Assembly: GCA_026214975.1 (NCBI GenBank)
Contig: CM047810.1
Coordinates: forward strand, 2,232,001-2,296,000
Direction of reading: 5' to 3'
Length of the DNA stretch: 64,000 bases
Origin: Gentiana macrophylla
Lineage: Eukaryota; Streptophyta; Magnoliopsida; Gentianales; Gentianaceae
A model generated the notes under the pieces. It was not told the origin of the DNA and made no database searches. It saw nothing but the letters and a program-made list of their open reading frames with translations. The position numbers and the translations under genes were made by a program. Shown one piece after another: positions 10,861 to 22,860 of the stretch (position 1 is its first letter; the number at the start of each line of letters is the position of its first letter).

Positions 10861-13463
10861 TGGTATCAGAGCCGGTGGTGGCCATGGCGAATTCCGGCCA
10901 ACCTACGGAGACTGTGTCATCTCCTCCTATTATCTCATCTACAGACTCTACAAACTCTTCAGCCTCTCCTCCCATCATAACAACTGCTCCGGCATCCTCA
11001 GATCTTAGTACTCAACCACAAATCACCGTCACTTGAGCTACTCTTCCACCGGTTTCTTACTTTTCTGGTGGCGCCCTCTTTCTCGACTTCCGCGTGTCTG
11101 TTCCGTACATGCAATCTCCTGTTACATCGCTTTATCCACCAGGTCAGAGTTTTCCGTCACCTTTTCCGACCATCCCTAGTTTTTTACAACCGAAATCTCA
11201 GTTTGGCACCAATCTGTCCCAAAGTATTACTGTGAAACTTGATCGAAATAATTATCTGCTTTGGAGGTACACGATTCTCCCCATTGTTCGAGGTCATAGA
11301 TTGGAAGACCACTTGTTTGGAACTAATATTCCTTTTGCTTATACTCATTCAACCTGCGTAGGTGCCTAGTATTTGCATCATGGACTCGTAAATCCAAACT
11401 CACGATGAATGGATGGCTGTGGGTCAACTTCTACTCGGATGGTTGCTTGGATCCATGACTGAACAGGCTCTTCAGGAAGTTGTTGGATGCAATTCAGCAC
11501 ATGAAGTCTGGGTGACATTAGAAACATTGTTTAACAGTCAGGCACAGTCCAAGATCCTTGAATTTAAGGATGCCCTCACAAAATCTAGTAAAGGTGCTCG
11601 TTCTATGCCGGATTACTTAGCACAAATGAAGGGCTACTCTGATGGTTTAGCTGCTGCTGGATATCCCATCTCCAATTCAGAACTTATACTTGCTACCCTT
11701 CGTGGTCTACCCAGGGAATATGAGGTCGCCATTGTTAATATCACATCTAGGGAAGAAGGCTATGGATGTGGAATATTAACAATGGCGACCTCATTGTTAA
11801 CAATGGCGACCTCAATGGCGACCTCATATTCCCTGGATTAACAATGGCGACCTCATTTTCAAGCCAAAACCTCTTTTCTCATATTCCGTGGATGTGGAAT
11901 ATTTTCAAGCCAAAACCTCTTTTCACCCTCCTTGTCTATCCCTCACTGGAAGAAGGCTATGGATGTGGAATATCATGCCCTAACTGCCAACCAGACATGG
12001 GATCTTGTCCCAGCCCAACCTAATCAGCACTTAGTGGGGAACAAATGGGTGTTTAAAACAAAGCTCAACCCTGATGGCTCAGTCCTGAAGTACAAGGCTA
12101 GACTAGTAGCCAAGGGTTATTCACAGCAAGAGGGGGTGGATTATTCTGAGACTTTTAGCCCTGTGGCAAAGGCAGCTACTATCAGGGTTTTCTTATCCAT
12201 TGCTGTAATTAAGCATTGGCATATCAAGCAGGTTGATATAAACAATGCCTTTCTAAATGGAAAATTGCATGAGTCTGTCTTTATGCACCAACCTGCAGGA
12301 TTTCAAGATGCTACTAAGCCTGATTATGTCTGCAAACTGAAGAAAGCCTTGTATGGCTTAAAACAGGCTCCTAGGGCCTAGTTTGAGGAATTGAGGGGGC
12401 AGCTTCTTATCTGGGGATTCAAACAGGCAGTGTCAAATACTTCTCTTTTTATACTAAAAGAGCATCCTGTCACTCTCTATATTTTAATCTATGTGGATGA
12501 CTTTCTCATAACAGGAAATTCAGAACATCATATTCAAAAGTTCATCAAGCTGCTTCATTCCAAATTTCCACTTAAAGAACCCGGGAAGTCGGTCAGTTTT
12601 TTTGGGAATGGAGGCTACAAGAAATTCACATGGGTTATTCCTGAGTCAGAAACACTATGGTCAACAGTTGATGAACAGACTAGGTATGACCAACTTGAAG
12701 CCTGTGTCCACACCAATGGTTACAGGTAAAACCTTTGAACCTGAACAAGGTATACCTATGTCAAATCCTTCTCTCTATAGGAGTATTATTGGAGCCCTAC
12801 AAAGATATGACTTTTACTAGGCCGAGATATTGCATATCTTTGTAAATTCCTTAGTCGCCTCATGCATGATCCTGAGAGATGTTCATTGGCAAGCCCTTAA
12901 GAGACTACTAAGATATATTAAAGGTACTCTAGCATACGATCTTGATTTAAGCCTGGAGGTAGCATGATAATAACTGGATATTCGATCTTTGGTTGGGGTG
13001 TTGTCCTCATGATAGAAAGTCATTAGCGAGGACAACAGATCTACCTAGGCTCATCACTTGTCTCGTGGCATTCAAAAAAGCAAAGAAGTTGTCTCTAGAT
13101 CTAGTAATCGAGTCCGAATATAGAAGCTTAGCTCATCTTTGCGATATATCTTGGTTGAAGTCTTTGCTCTCTGAACTAGGAGTTCAAGTTGTACTGAAGC
13201 TTTGTTATTCTTTGTGATAATCTTTGGAGTAGAAGGGCTTGCACAAAATCTCGTGTACCATCATTCCAAGACAAAACACATAGAAATAGATGTTCACTAT
13301 GTAAGAAATCGTGTTCTTGAAGGCAAGTGGTTTGTGGAACATGTCTCTACCAAAGGATGATCAATGATGATGTTTTACCAAGGCTTTACTCGCTGCAAAG
13401 TTCATCCTTTCGAAAACAAACTGAATATAGAGTGTCCTCCCACATTCGAGTTTGAGAGGGGTG
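10861..13463 (+). mobile_element. Internally deleted, scrambled Ty1/copia element remnant
   Basis: Starts with a tRNA-iMet-type primer-binding site (TGGTATCAGAGCC, 10861-10873). A gag ATG follows at 10884, then a gag block (SITVKLDRNNYLLW; then ELILATLRGLPREYEV near 11680-11740) broken by stops. Zinc knuckle, protease and integrase are missing. A rearranged junction (about 11713-11975) leads into reverse transcriptase: KTKLNPDGSVLKYKARLVAKG, AFLNG, ALYGLKQAPRA, then a stop, and YVDDFLITG. RNase H debris follows, with HHSKTKHIEIDVHYVRN near 13260-13310. A purine tract GAGAGGGGTG precedes TGTTGAGAAATAG at 13464, a plausible 3' LTR start. No matching 5' LTR was found upstream. Inactive. Confidence 0.85.
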
Positions 13464-14616
13464 TGTTGAGAAATAGAATATTATGTGATGATGTGTCTAC
13501 TAATTTTGATCTACTTTTTGTTGTCCATGAAGAATTCTTAGTTCATGGAAACTTCTTTTGGTTGTTGGGTGACAAATAGTTTTATGGATGGGAAATGACG
13601 GATGGAATGGAACACTCTTTTGTCCATCCAACACCTTTCATGGTATGCCAAAAAGTTTCATCTTCATCATTAAATGTGTTGAAAATGTTGTATCATTAGG
13701 TGTTGTATTTTTAGTAGATTTGAACATCCTTAATCAAATTCATTGTTGTATTTTCACTGGAACACACCTCCGTTGAGTTCATAGGGGGTGACTTTGTGAC
13801 CAACACATTTTGAGGTGAGACCGTCAAGCCAAACGCCGGTTTATTCTAGCTTTCCTGCATACCGTGTTCTTTTATTTTTAGAGCATCATATTTCTTTTTC
13901 ATTCATTGCTTGGTTAACATTTTATAGATGTTTTTGCAGTCTTATTCAGTAATTTCAACCAATGTCTTCCTTCCATAAAATGAAGAAGAAAATGGACTAT
14001 GAAATAGGTACTTTTGATCTCATAAAGGGTTTGCTTTTGTCTTAATGTAATGACCAAGGAGTGCTTATTCGAGCAACAATGACGATGTCCGTTGTATTTT
14101 GGATGTCACGATATCAAGGATTTGAGTTGTGAACACCACACGACATGTACTTCTTGAAGGTGACTATTTTGCAAATACCTTATGAATTTATTTCCAAAGT
14201 TATTTTTGAATTTCAATTTTTGTCTATCGCCATTGGGTTCTTCCTATTTTCTTATATGGGGTTTGAGAGGCTTAAGTGTGGAGTTCTTCGTTTGTTGATT
14301 TTTGCAGGTTGATGAATAGTCTTTCACTGCTTTGGAGCATAATAAGGTTTGGTTGCTTTCTGAGTCAGGTACATAGTAGAGTAGTACTGAGCCACACTCT
14401 GTTCACTCATCTTAGATTCAGTTTTTTTTCCCTCTCAAGTTGAGCTTGAAATCATGTAGATGAATTATTCCAGCGCTATTGTATTGCCAATTTACTCCAA
14501 ATCAGGAAAGCTTTCCTTCGAAAGATTTGATTCTCTTGACAATAATATTTTCGTTGTGGTGCATCCCTGGGTTAGTGTTAGCTTTGCTACAACTATACCT
14601 TCGTCCTGAAACTTTA

Positions 14617-14677
<61 letters not shown>

Positions 14678-14904
14678 CATTTAATCCTATTCAAAAATAT
14701 ATGCATTTAATTCTTAAGAGATTTGTATTCCACATATTCTAATTTCATACTTAGGCTAAAGAGGTTGCAGGGTTGATGAATCATGGTAATCTTAAGATTG
14801 GAAGTATTTTTGGGGCTTTATGGATGGGTATGTATTAGTGTCTCTAACAGAAATTCATCCAACCATAGTAATTATGCAATATATATGCAGCAGGCAGGAA
14901 TCTC
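13464..14904. other. Non-coding: possible 3' LTR remnant, then microsatellite-bearing flank
   Basis: The first few hundred bases after TGTTGAGAAATAG may be the 3' LTR of the copia remnant, but no partner or end could be placed. Short exon-like pieces with flanking splice signals appear at about 14309-14370 (after TTTTGCAG) and 14755-14828 (before GTATGT); neither matches a family I know and the first contains a stop. A (TA)n run lies at 14620-14676. Confidence 0.4.
14620..14676. repeat. (TA)n microsatellite
   Basis: About 28 uninterrupted TA units between CTTTACTAA and GCATTTAATCC. Confidence 0.93.
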
Positions 14905-17032
14905 TGAACGCCTGCCGTTAGAACACACCAGTCCTTATCCTAGGAAGGAGCGTTCAAGACGTATAAAATAAAAGTGAATTCATTTTATACGTAGCGCCTC
15001 TACGTCGTATCAAATAAAAGCCAAAACGGAAGCAAAACTCGGGGTATATAAATTTTTTCAAACATAAAGAGTAGAAAAGAATTCTAAAGGGTAGAAATGT
15101 AAATTATTACACTTGGAAAAAGTACGATCATCCCAAAAAGATAGAATACGATAACTAGCAAGACCAATGGTCTACCTCAACAGTAGTGAAAGAACAACCA
15201 ATGAAAAGCAGAATAGAAACATCTTGATTCTCCAACGAGCGGCGTCAAACGTCGTCGTCAAACTCTTCCTCGAAAACTCGTTCGCTTCTCGTCCCCCAAA
15301 CACATAGAAAAAGTATGCATTCGAGGTAAGTACAACGTACTTAGAAAGAAAGAGAAGCTATGAAGACAATCATAGTTATAACGAAAAGATAATTATTTAA
15401 TTAGTTGATTAAATGAGACCAACTCCATCTAGGGTTCACTTCATGCTCATCAACACGCGTGTGACTAATCGTTTCTAACTTAGCCTATCTATGTTACAAC
15501 CGCACTCAAGGGCACTTCACGCGCATCCGCCTCAAAGCAGATTCCTCTCAGTGCTTAGGGTCTTTGACCTCTGAGTTCTTCTACCTCGGGACACTCTTTT
15601 GCAACATATTAGTGGATCACACCAATACCCACGAAGTCTAGAAAGGTAGACTCCGATAGCACGCACACACCTCAAAGAGAGTCCCTCCGTGCTTAGGGTC
15701 TTTTGACTCACGAAGTTCCTCCACCTTCGAGGTAGCACATGCATCGCGATTTAGCCTGGGTGCCTGTGCCAAGAGAGACATGTTGTTTAATCTTTTACTA
15801 GTCACATACGTTGTTTATTAAATTATTAACTAGCCACCCTAAGTGTTTTCAAATAATCTCCTCACACATACTACTCTCTTCCTAGACCACTAGACACGGA
15901 CAAGTCCTAGCACATACACGAGACATTGATGAATCTAATTCATCAAAGCACAAGCCTATCATGCTCTTCTCCGACGGATCCGAACTTCAACTCCTTAAAA
16001 GAGTACATTCGGTGTTTTAACGAACGAATCGAAGCTCAATTCAGGCTTGTCTATGTTTAAACCATTTTAACATATCATGTATAAGGGTTCATAAAGATAA
16101 ATCATGTTTATAAGGCTGAACAACAACCCACAAAGAAAGAAGGGCAAAACAAGCTAGGCGCCCGTTTAAGACCCTGGACGCCCGTCCTCGAACCTACTGG
16201 GCGCCCGTCCAAAGATGGACGCCGTCCATTAAACTCGAGGCGCCCGTCCATCAAGACCATTTCAATCTCGAATGTAAAATTACCCCTCAGACGCCCGTCC
16301 GATAAGCCAGGCGCCCGTGAGAAATGACCAAGGCGGGCGCCCGTCCCGAATACGGATGCCCGTCCCACCTGGGTTCGACGGAACCCTAACATCATCATCA
16401 TTCGATTTCCAGGTCGTATTTCAACCAAAAACCAACAAATAACCAACACAACAACACAAGAATCCACATCTGCACGTCATTATAACAACTATAGTCATTA
16501 ACCAAAACAAAGATTCATATTTCTAACACCAAGAAGCCTTAAAACATGATCAATTCCTTATAACTAATGATGGAATTCATAGATCAAGCTCTCTTACCTA
16601 TTTGCAACCCCAAACCGATCAAAATCGCTCTGAAAATCTGCTTTGCAATCCCACGTAATCGATGCCAAAAATGTCGTGCTCTTTACACCGAGTCCAATTC
16701 TTGAATCCGTTACAAAACGATCAACTTTCCCTTAGCAAAAGTGAAGAACTTTCAAACCTCTCTTCTCTTTTCTCTCAATCGCATAAGGGAAGGGGAAAAG
16801 GTTTGATGAAATGAAAATCCCGACTTAAGTTAGGTCTTAAAGAGGGTTAATTCTTTTCCTTAATTGCCCTTGACCACAAAACTGATTTTCCCTTTTAATT
16901 ATATATATAAAACTCGAAATTATATATATAAGACGTCCAAAATAATTAACTCCGAATAAAAAGGAACCGAACCCAATATTTCGTTTTGGCAAAAAGACAC
17001 GTCTGCCCTTTCCCGAAAATCGGAATATCACA
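14905..17032 (-). mobile_element. Probable solo LTR (about 2.1 kb) with 5-bp target duplication
   Basis: The segment starts TGAACGCC and ends GGAATATCACA on the plus strand (TG...CA). It is bounded by identical pentamers ATCTC at 14900-14904 and 17033-17037. Read on the minus strand it opens TGTGATATTCCG, a start I associate with long gypsy (chromovirus) LTRs, hence the strand given. No coding block and no second copy exist inside, as expected for a solo LTR left by LTR-LTR recombination. Internal features are a near-duplicated block at 15524-15600 and 15670-15730 (CTCAAAG...GTGCTTAGGGTCTTT) and a cluster of GCGCCCGTCC motifs at 16150-16370. The pentamer match and termini are seen; the family is inferred. 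Confidence 0.65.
16155..16370. repeat. Cluster of GGCGCCCGTCC-type motifs
   Basis: Roughly ten copies of (G)GCGCCCGT(CC) or close variants at irregular 15-35 bp spacing, in an otherwise AT-rich solo LTR. Spacer sequences are not related, so this is a motif cluster, not a simple tandem array. Confidence 0.7.
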
Positions 17033-17037
17033 ATCTC

Positions 17038-18888
17038 TTTGTAAAGTATTCAATGTTCATAGACTTTGTGGTGATGATTTGATATACGATTAAAAAGGTT
17101 ATGGATATATGTAATTTGCTATTAGGCGTGTCATTAATCCACAAAATTTAGGAGTATTCATGGCAGGTAGAACTCCGGTGAGCGCATAAGTTTTGATTAA
17201 TTGTACTTATTTTTCTAATATTCAACGATTTCAAGTATCTGGCCAAATATCTAGAAAGCACGTGATTAAGACGAATAGGGGGAATCAATCCCACATGAGA
17301 GGCGTTGTTCCGAAAACGTTCCTTTTGGCAATCATGCGTAGAAATATGATAATCTTCATTGCATTTAGATTCTCTACTTTTTTATCTTGGAAAATATGTT
17401 TGAGACTTCAATTGAATTTGAGTATGCATGGTGATTATAATGATTTTGATTTTTTGTTCTTCAATATTCTTTTGTTTTTTTGTTTCTACTGAAGGGATGA
17501 AATTGGATAAGTTACCGTATTGTTGAATGACCTGTGAACTACCGGAAGAGAAAGACAATTAAAGGTAAGCTTAGCTTCCTTCGACTTGAGATCCCTTCTT
17601 AGTTTATTCTGTTTTGGGAGGTTGTTGAATGAGAAAATTGGAGTGACCACTTTATTGCTCCAAAGTTTGATGTTTAGTTCTAATTTCAAGTGTGTGTGTG
17701 ACGGCTTTAATTTTTTATTCAGCATACTGTAATCAACTTGGTGTTTATCCCGGACAGAATGTCAGACACTGACTATTATGTATGCCTAGAGTTTATCCTA
17801 AGAAATTGGTCTGCTAAGAGTTTAATCATGTTCAGGACATCATGCCATAAAATTTTGGAGTTAAATATGCCGGTTGATTTTTGGATTTGCTTTCATGGTG
17901 TTCAAGTGCAACAACGTTAAGAGGATTTAAGTGGGTTCGTACCAATGATTTTGATCTTAATAGTAAGGATATGTCTCTTGATTCTGGAACATCTAGAATG
18001 CTAATGGACACCGCTTATCTTTATGGGAAGCATTTAAACGTCTTGCCGTTTCAATGTGTCGGAACAAAGTGCAACATCTTCTCCTTGCAGATCAAATGGA
18101 AGCATTTAAAAATTTCCGTCCGTGATCGGTTCCGGACATGTAAAGATTCTTACAATCTCAGACATGATTGCGACACCCAATCCCGCTTTCATCTATGCTT
18201 GCAATCATCTTCCCACTAAAAACGAAAAGAGCAATGGTGCAGATTCAACAAATCAAGCAACGACTAAAATGTTTTGATGGCTCTACACTTTTTTGGCTTT
18301 AGGGCATTTAAAGAGAATAAAGATGATTTTGATATCTTGGTTGGTTTTCATTAATGTTAGTCGTACTGTTGTTATGAAACCGACTCGTCGTAATAAAAAC
18401 AAATACGTTTGTGATTTAACTTTCCTTTATTCTTATTATAGTTATCTTTTGCATTGATGTTGACATCATGTTAAAGCACATATCACCGGATTTGATATGT
18501 GTGGTGCTCAGAAAATATCCAACAGCGGCAACGGTGGTGTCTTCTTTCATGGCGATGAAAGGAATTGGTAGCGTAAGATGTTTTTTTCAGTGATTTGGCA
18601 GTTATGTGGTGTCCAAAAAAAATATGTAGTACCTTTTTGTGTTTCATTCAAATTGAATGACATGACATGCTTAAGGGTAAACTACATAGTTACATTTTTT
18701 TTTTTAACTTTTATTTTTCAAAACTTAAGAGGCGTGTTACTCATGGATGGATGGCACTGAGTTCATAAGTTGCGAGACATGGGATCGTGATGTGGTCTTT
18801 ACTTATTTTTAAGATTGGGCAATTTCATATTTTATTCAAGTATCACACCAATTCTATTTCCAAATTCCTCCAAGAATTTTTTTATCAT
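17038..18888. other. Unresolved region, possibly the body of a Helitron with gene fragments
   Basis: No intact gene. Exon-like stretches occur, for example about 17881-18219 on the plus strand (FKWVRTNDFDLNSKDMSLDS), but I do not recognise them and no clear gene model can be built. Immediately downstream lies a Helitron-type 3' terminus, so part of this may be inside a non-autonomous Helitron; its 5' end was not found. Confidence 0.35.
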
Positions 18889-18918
18889 CCCGTGCATTAT
18901 GTACGGGTATTAGACTAG
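18889..18918 (+). mobile_element. Helitron 3' terminus (hairpin plus CTAG|T)
   Basis: CCCGTGCATTATGTACGGG (18889-18907) folds as an 8-bp stem with one G-U type pair and a 3-base loop. It is followed after seven bases by CTAG (18915-18918) and then T, the CTRR-T end of rolling-circle transposons. Many plant Helitrons end with a very similar CCCGTGCA...TGCACGGG hairpin. The element would extend upstream. Confidence 0.65.
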
Positions 18919-19212
18919 TATAAGATAGAGACTAATCATGAAAAGAAAAGGAAAAAATTGGGGATTTTTCGAAAAGGATTTGGAGAGAAGGAGAGAAGTG
19001 TGCGTATGGGCTGCAAACAAAGACTTGGGCCAAGCCCAATTGTAATTTACTATAAATTAATGTTATAGTCGCCAATCCTGCAGTAATTTTTCATTCCTGT
19101 CGACGCCCAGATTCATTCACCAATCATCCCTTTTGACCTTTGAGATCGAGCGAATCAGTCAGTAGTGTTTTTCCGTCTGACAATTCTTTCTTCTGTTTGC
19201 TTCTATATATCA

Positions 19213-22200
19213 ATGGCGGCAGCGATGAATCATGCTTTCCAGCACCTAGAAAAACCTCCTCCTCCTCCTCCTCCTCCTCGTCAAAACACTCTATTGGATA
19301 ATATATTGGCGGCGATGGATCAGTGCCGGCTGCTAGGAAAACACCCTCGTCAAAACACTCTACCGGTAGGGCTGATGTTCAACTTAATTTCTTAAAACCC
19401 AATCATCAAACCAATATAAACTCCAATCCTTTAGATTAATTGTTTATTCAGATAACCCGAGCCGGACCAACCTCCTTTAATATAACTTTGAAAAAAAAAA
19501 TAGTTTCAAATTGAGTTTTATATCATGGTGTGTGAACTTATTTTTCTATTACTGGTGTAATGAGTGGTGACACCATTTTGATTGGTTTGACAGAAATTTT
19601 AGAACGCGGAGCCAGGAAGTGTAATTTTTTTTTTTTTTTTTAATTTTTTGTTCGGGTGGGCTTAGGCGCTCCTCAATTCATACATTGGCAGGTGTTTTTC
19701 CTTTCTTTATCAACGCTGCTGTCATGTTGAATAACATCATTATTTACTTTGTTTGATTTGGGGTAGTTGGAAACCTACAAACCTGACGGAACCAAAGCAA
19801 AGAAATGGAAGACCAGGATTGGTATTAGTTTCTTGCAATTCAACATGAAATATTTGGTTTCATTTTAAAAATCATTAAAACCGAATCAAACCGAACCGTG
19901 AACGCCTCGTTAGGTACAAGACACGTCAGTTGTGCTGGCTGATTCCTTGCCTTCATGAGCTGGTGAGGAGTACAGTAGTCAGGGTGTAGTTGCGGCGGAG
20001 TTAAGCAGGCACGGATGGCGAAATAACCGAATCTTTGGTGGAGGAGATTCTGCACCGCCCCCCTCCCCCATATTTTCATTACAGAGACGGTAGAAAGAGC
20101 TAGAATTATTAGGTTAGCCTAGGGCCTAGAAGAATGATAAGCGTCAGAAAAGCTTGTGTTTTCGCCTTTTGATGCATTGTAAATGCGTGGCATCTTTGAA
20201 CCTTTGAAATAAAATGATGGTTTCTTCCCCCCAAAAAAAAATTTAAAAATCACTGATTGGATTTAGTTTCATACAATTTAATTTGAAATATTTGGTTTAT
20301 TTTGAAAATTATTAAAACCGAATCAAATCGAACCGTAAACACTCCTGACTGCATACAGGACTCGTCGGCTGTGCTGGCTGACTCCTTTCCTTCACAAGCT
20401 AGTGAGGAGTCATGGTGTAGTCATGAGCAGTTAAGCGGTTCGAAGAAGTCCAGGAAGGATTCACGGGCGCAGATGCATACAGGTTTTGTTTCTGATCATA
20501 AGCTTTTAGATGCATTTTTATTTTAATATCACATTTCAATTTTGTCTTTTTGGTGTTGGATTCAAGTGTGATTGCTTTTGCTTTTGACTTAAACATATGG
20601 GTGTATTTGCTTATCCCCCACCCCCCACAGAAAGTTTGCATCTCAACAACATTGTCTGAATGCAGTTGTCACTTTTTTATATTGCTTGTTGTGAAGGTAT
20701 ATGTATACCTCGGATTAACGTGAATTGCGTTGTCTCTTTTCCCGTATAGGTGCATTGCTTAAGGGTGATGTTTGTACTCATCCTACAACATTCAACAGTC
20801 TCTGTCTACAATGTGGACAGAAGGTGGCTAAAGGGAGATCTGGTTTGCCATTTACTTACTTATGCAAGGTTAGAACTAGCATTTTTTTTTTTTGCCCGAA
20901 ATTTATGCTCAATTCGACGTATAATCGTTTGACTTGATTACTTTTGCAGGGTTTAGAGCTTTCTGATGAGAGGTTTGGTCGAATGCGTGACGAGGAATTA
21001 AAGATTCTGTTTGGCGATAAAAAACTTTACTTGGTTCTTGATTTAGACCATACATTGCTTAACTCGAGTCCCCTTACAGAACTGACAGAGGAAGAAAACA
21101 GATACTTAAATGTTGAATCAGAATCACTGAAGAGCAACCTACATAAACTGGATCATATAAAGATGATGACCAAGTTAAGGCCCTATGTGCATTCGTTTTT
21201 AAAAGAAGCAAGTAAATTGTTCGAGTTGTACATATATACGATGGGTGAAAGGGACTATGCTCTGGAAATGGCGAAGCTACTTGATCCCCAAGGCATCTAT
21301 TTCAACGCCGTGCTCTCACGAGGGGATTCAACAAACAAGGATCAGAAAGCTCTTGATCATTTTCTTGGTCTAGAAAGTTTTGTATTGATTCTTGATGATA
21401 CCCAAGCGGTATGGAGCAAACATACAGAGAATCTAGTTGTGATGGATCGATACAACTTCTTTGCTTCGAGTTGTCATCGATTCGGCTTACGGTGTAAATC
21501 ACTTTCTGAACAAAGACGGGACGAGAACGAAACGAATGGAGCCCTTGCTTCAGTTCTGAATGTTCTTCAACAAGTCCATACCTCATTTTACCATCCTGTA
21601 AGTCTTTGTTTTTTCCTTTTCGTAATGACTTTTCGGGTTTTCTTTCTTCATTCGTTCATATTATGATACCTATCTATCTATTTTTTTTATTTTTATTTTT
21701 TATTTTTTTAATTTTAGGAACACGAGGAATACCTCATCAACCAAGATGTTAGGCAGGTAGCATTCGGTTAAAGATCCTATTTTACAGTATTCATCTTAAT
21801 TGTTGTCTGCTACTATGTTTCAAAGTCCCGGTCCAGTAGCCGACTCGGTGACCACTAACACATATCGATCGTCGTGTATCGCCGTATCGTTTCGGGCGAG
21901 ACGAGCTTTCTCAAGTATAATATAATATGCTTAAAAAAACTAATAAATATGCAAAATAATAATAATAACTAAACACAAGGTTAAAATGTCAAAAAACAAT
22001 CATCATCAATATCATTAATTATATAAATCAAACAAACATATGTGCTGTGCTGTCGTATTACGATTTTCAAATAAGACATGATGCACTTAGTTTTTACATC
22101 AAAAGTTTAAATACATATCAAATCTAGAATAAATACATGAATACATAAGTACATAATCATCACATAACACCTACAAGGAATTCCGAATGACTTTTCCAAG

Positions 22201-22823
22201 AATTCCGAACGACTTTTCAAAAGCATAAGAATATTATTTTTAACAATTCCATGATGACACAATTCAAAAACAAATTAAATAACATTCATCAACACATTGT
22301 TCTTAATATGCTTATTATGTGATATGTTTGACTGATTAAACATAAATAATATTATGATATGTCATCATACTTAATATTATATTATGTATTCATTATCTGA
22401 CATTCTTATATCACTTATTATATAATATGTACACTATAACCTCGTTAAATGGATAACATCGTCAAATGAATAGTTTTCTCCGGTCTCGTCTTAGACAAAA
22501 TGGCTGTTCAAAAATAAATGAATGTTCGATAAATGAATAACTTCACAAAATGAATAATTTTCGCCGGTCCTGAGTATTCATTTATCGAGGTTATATTGTA
22601 TTATTATTAGGGTTTATTGTTAAAAAATGACAATTTGAACCTAGAAATAAGCAACGAGGATAGTGGAATTTTTTCAGGTAAAAATGACATGTCATTATTC
22701 CACTGTGATAGTGAAACATTAGATTTGAGGTCAGTTCTACCGCAGAAAACAGTGTATTTGGGGTTATAAACATTGGATTTGTCCTGATCACCTTCTTTTT
22801 TTGTCCTTTTAAACCACTACCCC

Positions 22824-22860
<37 letters not shown>

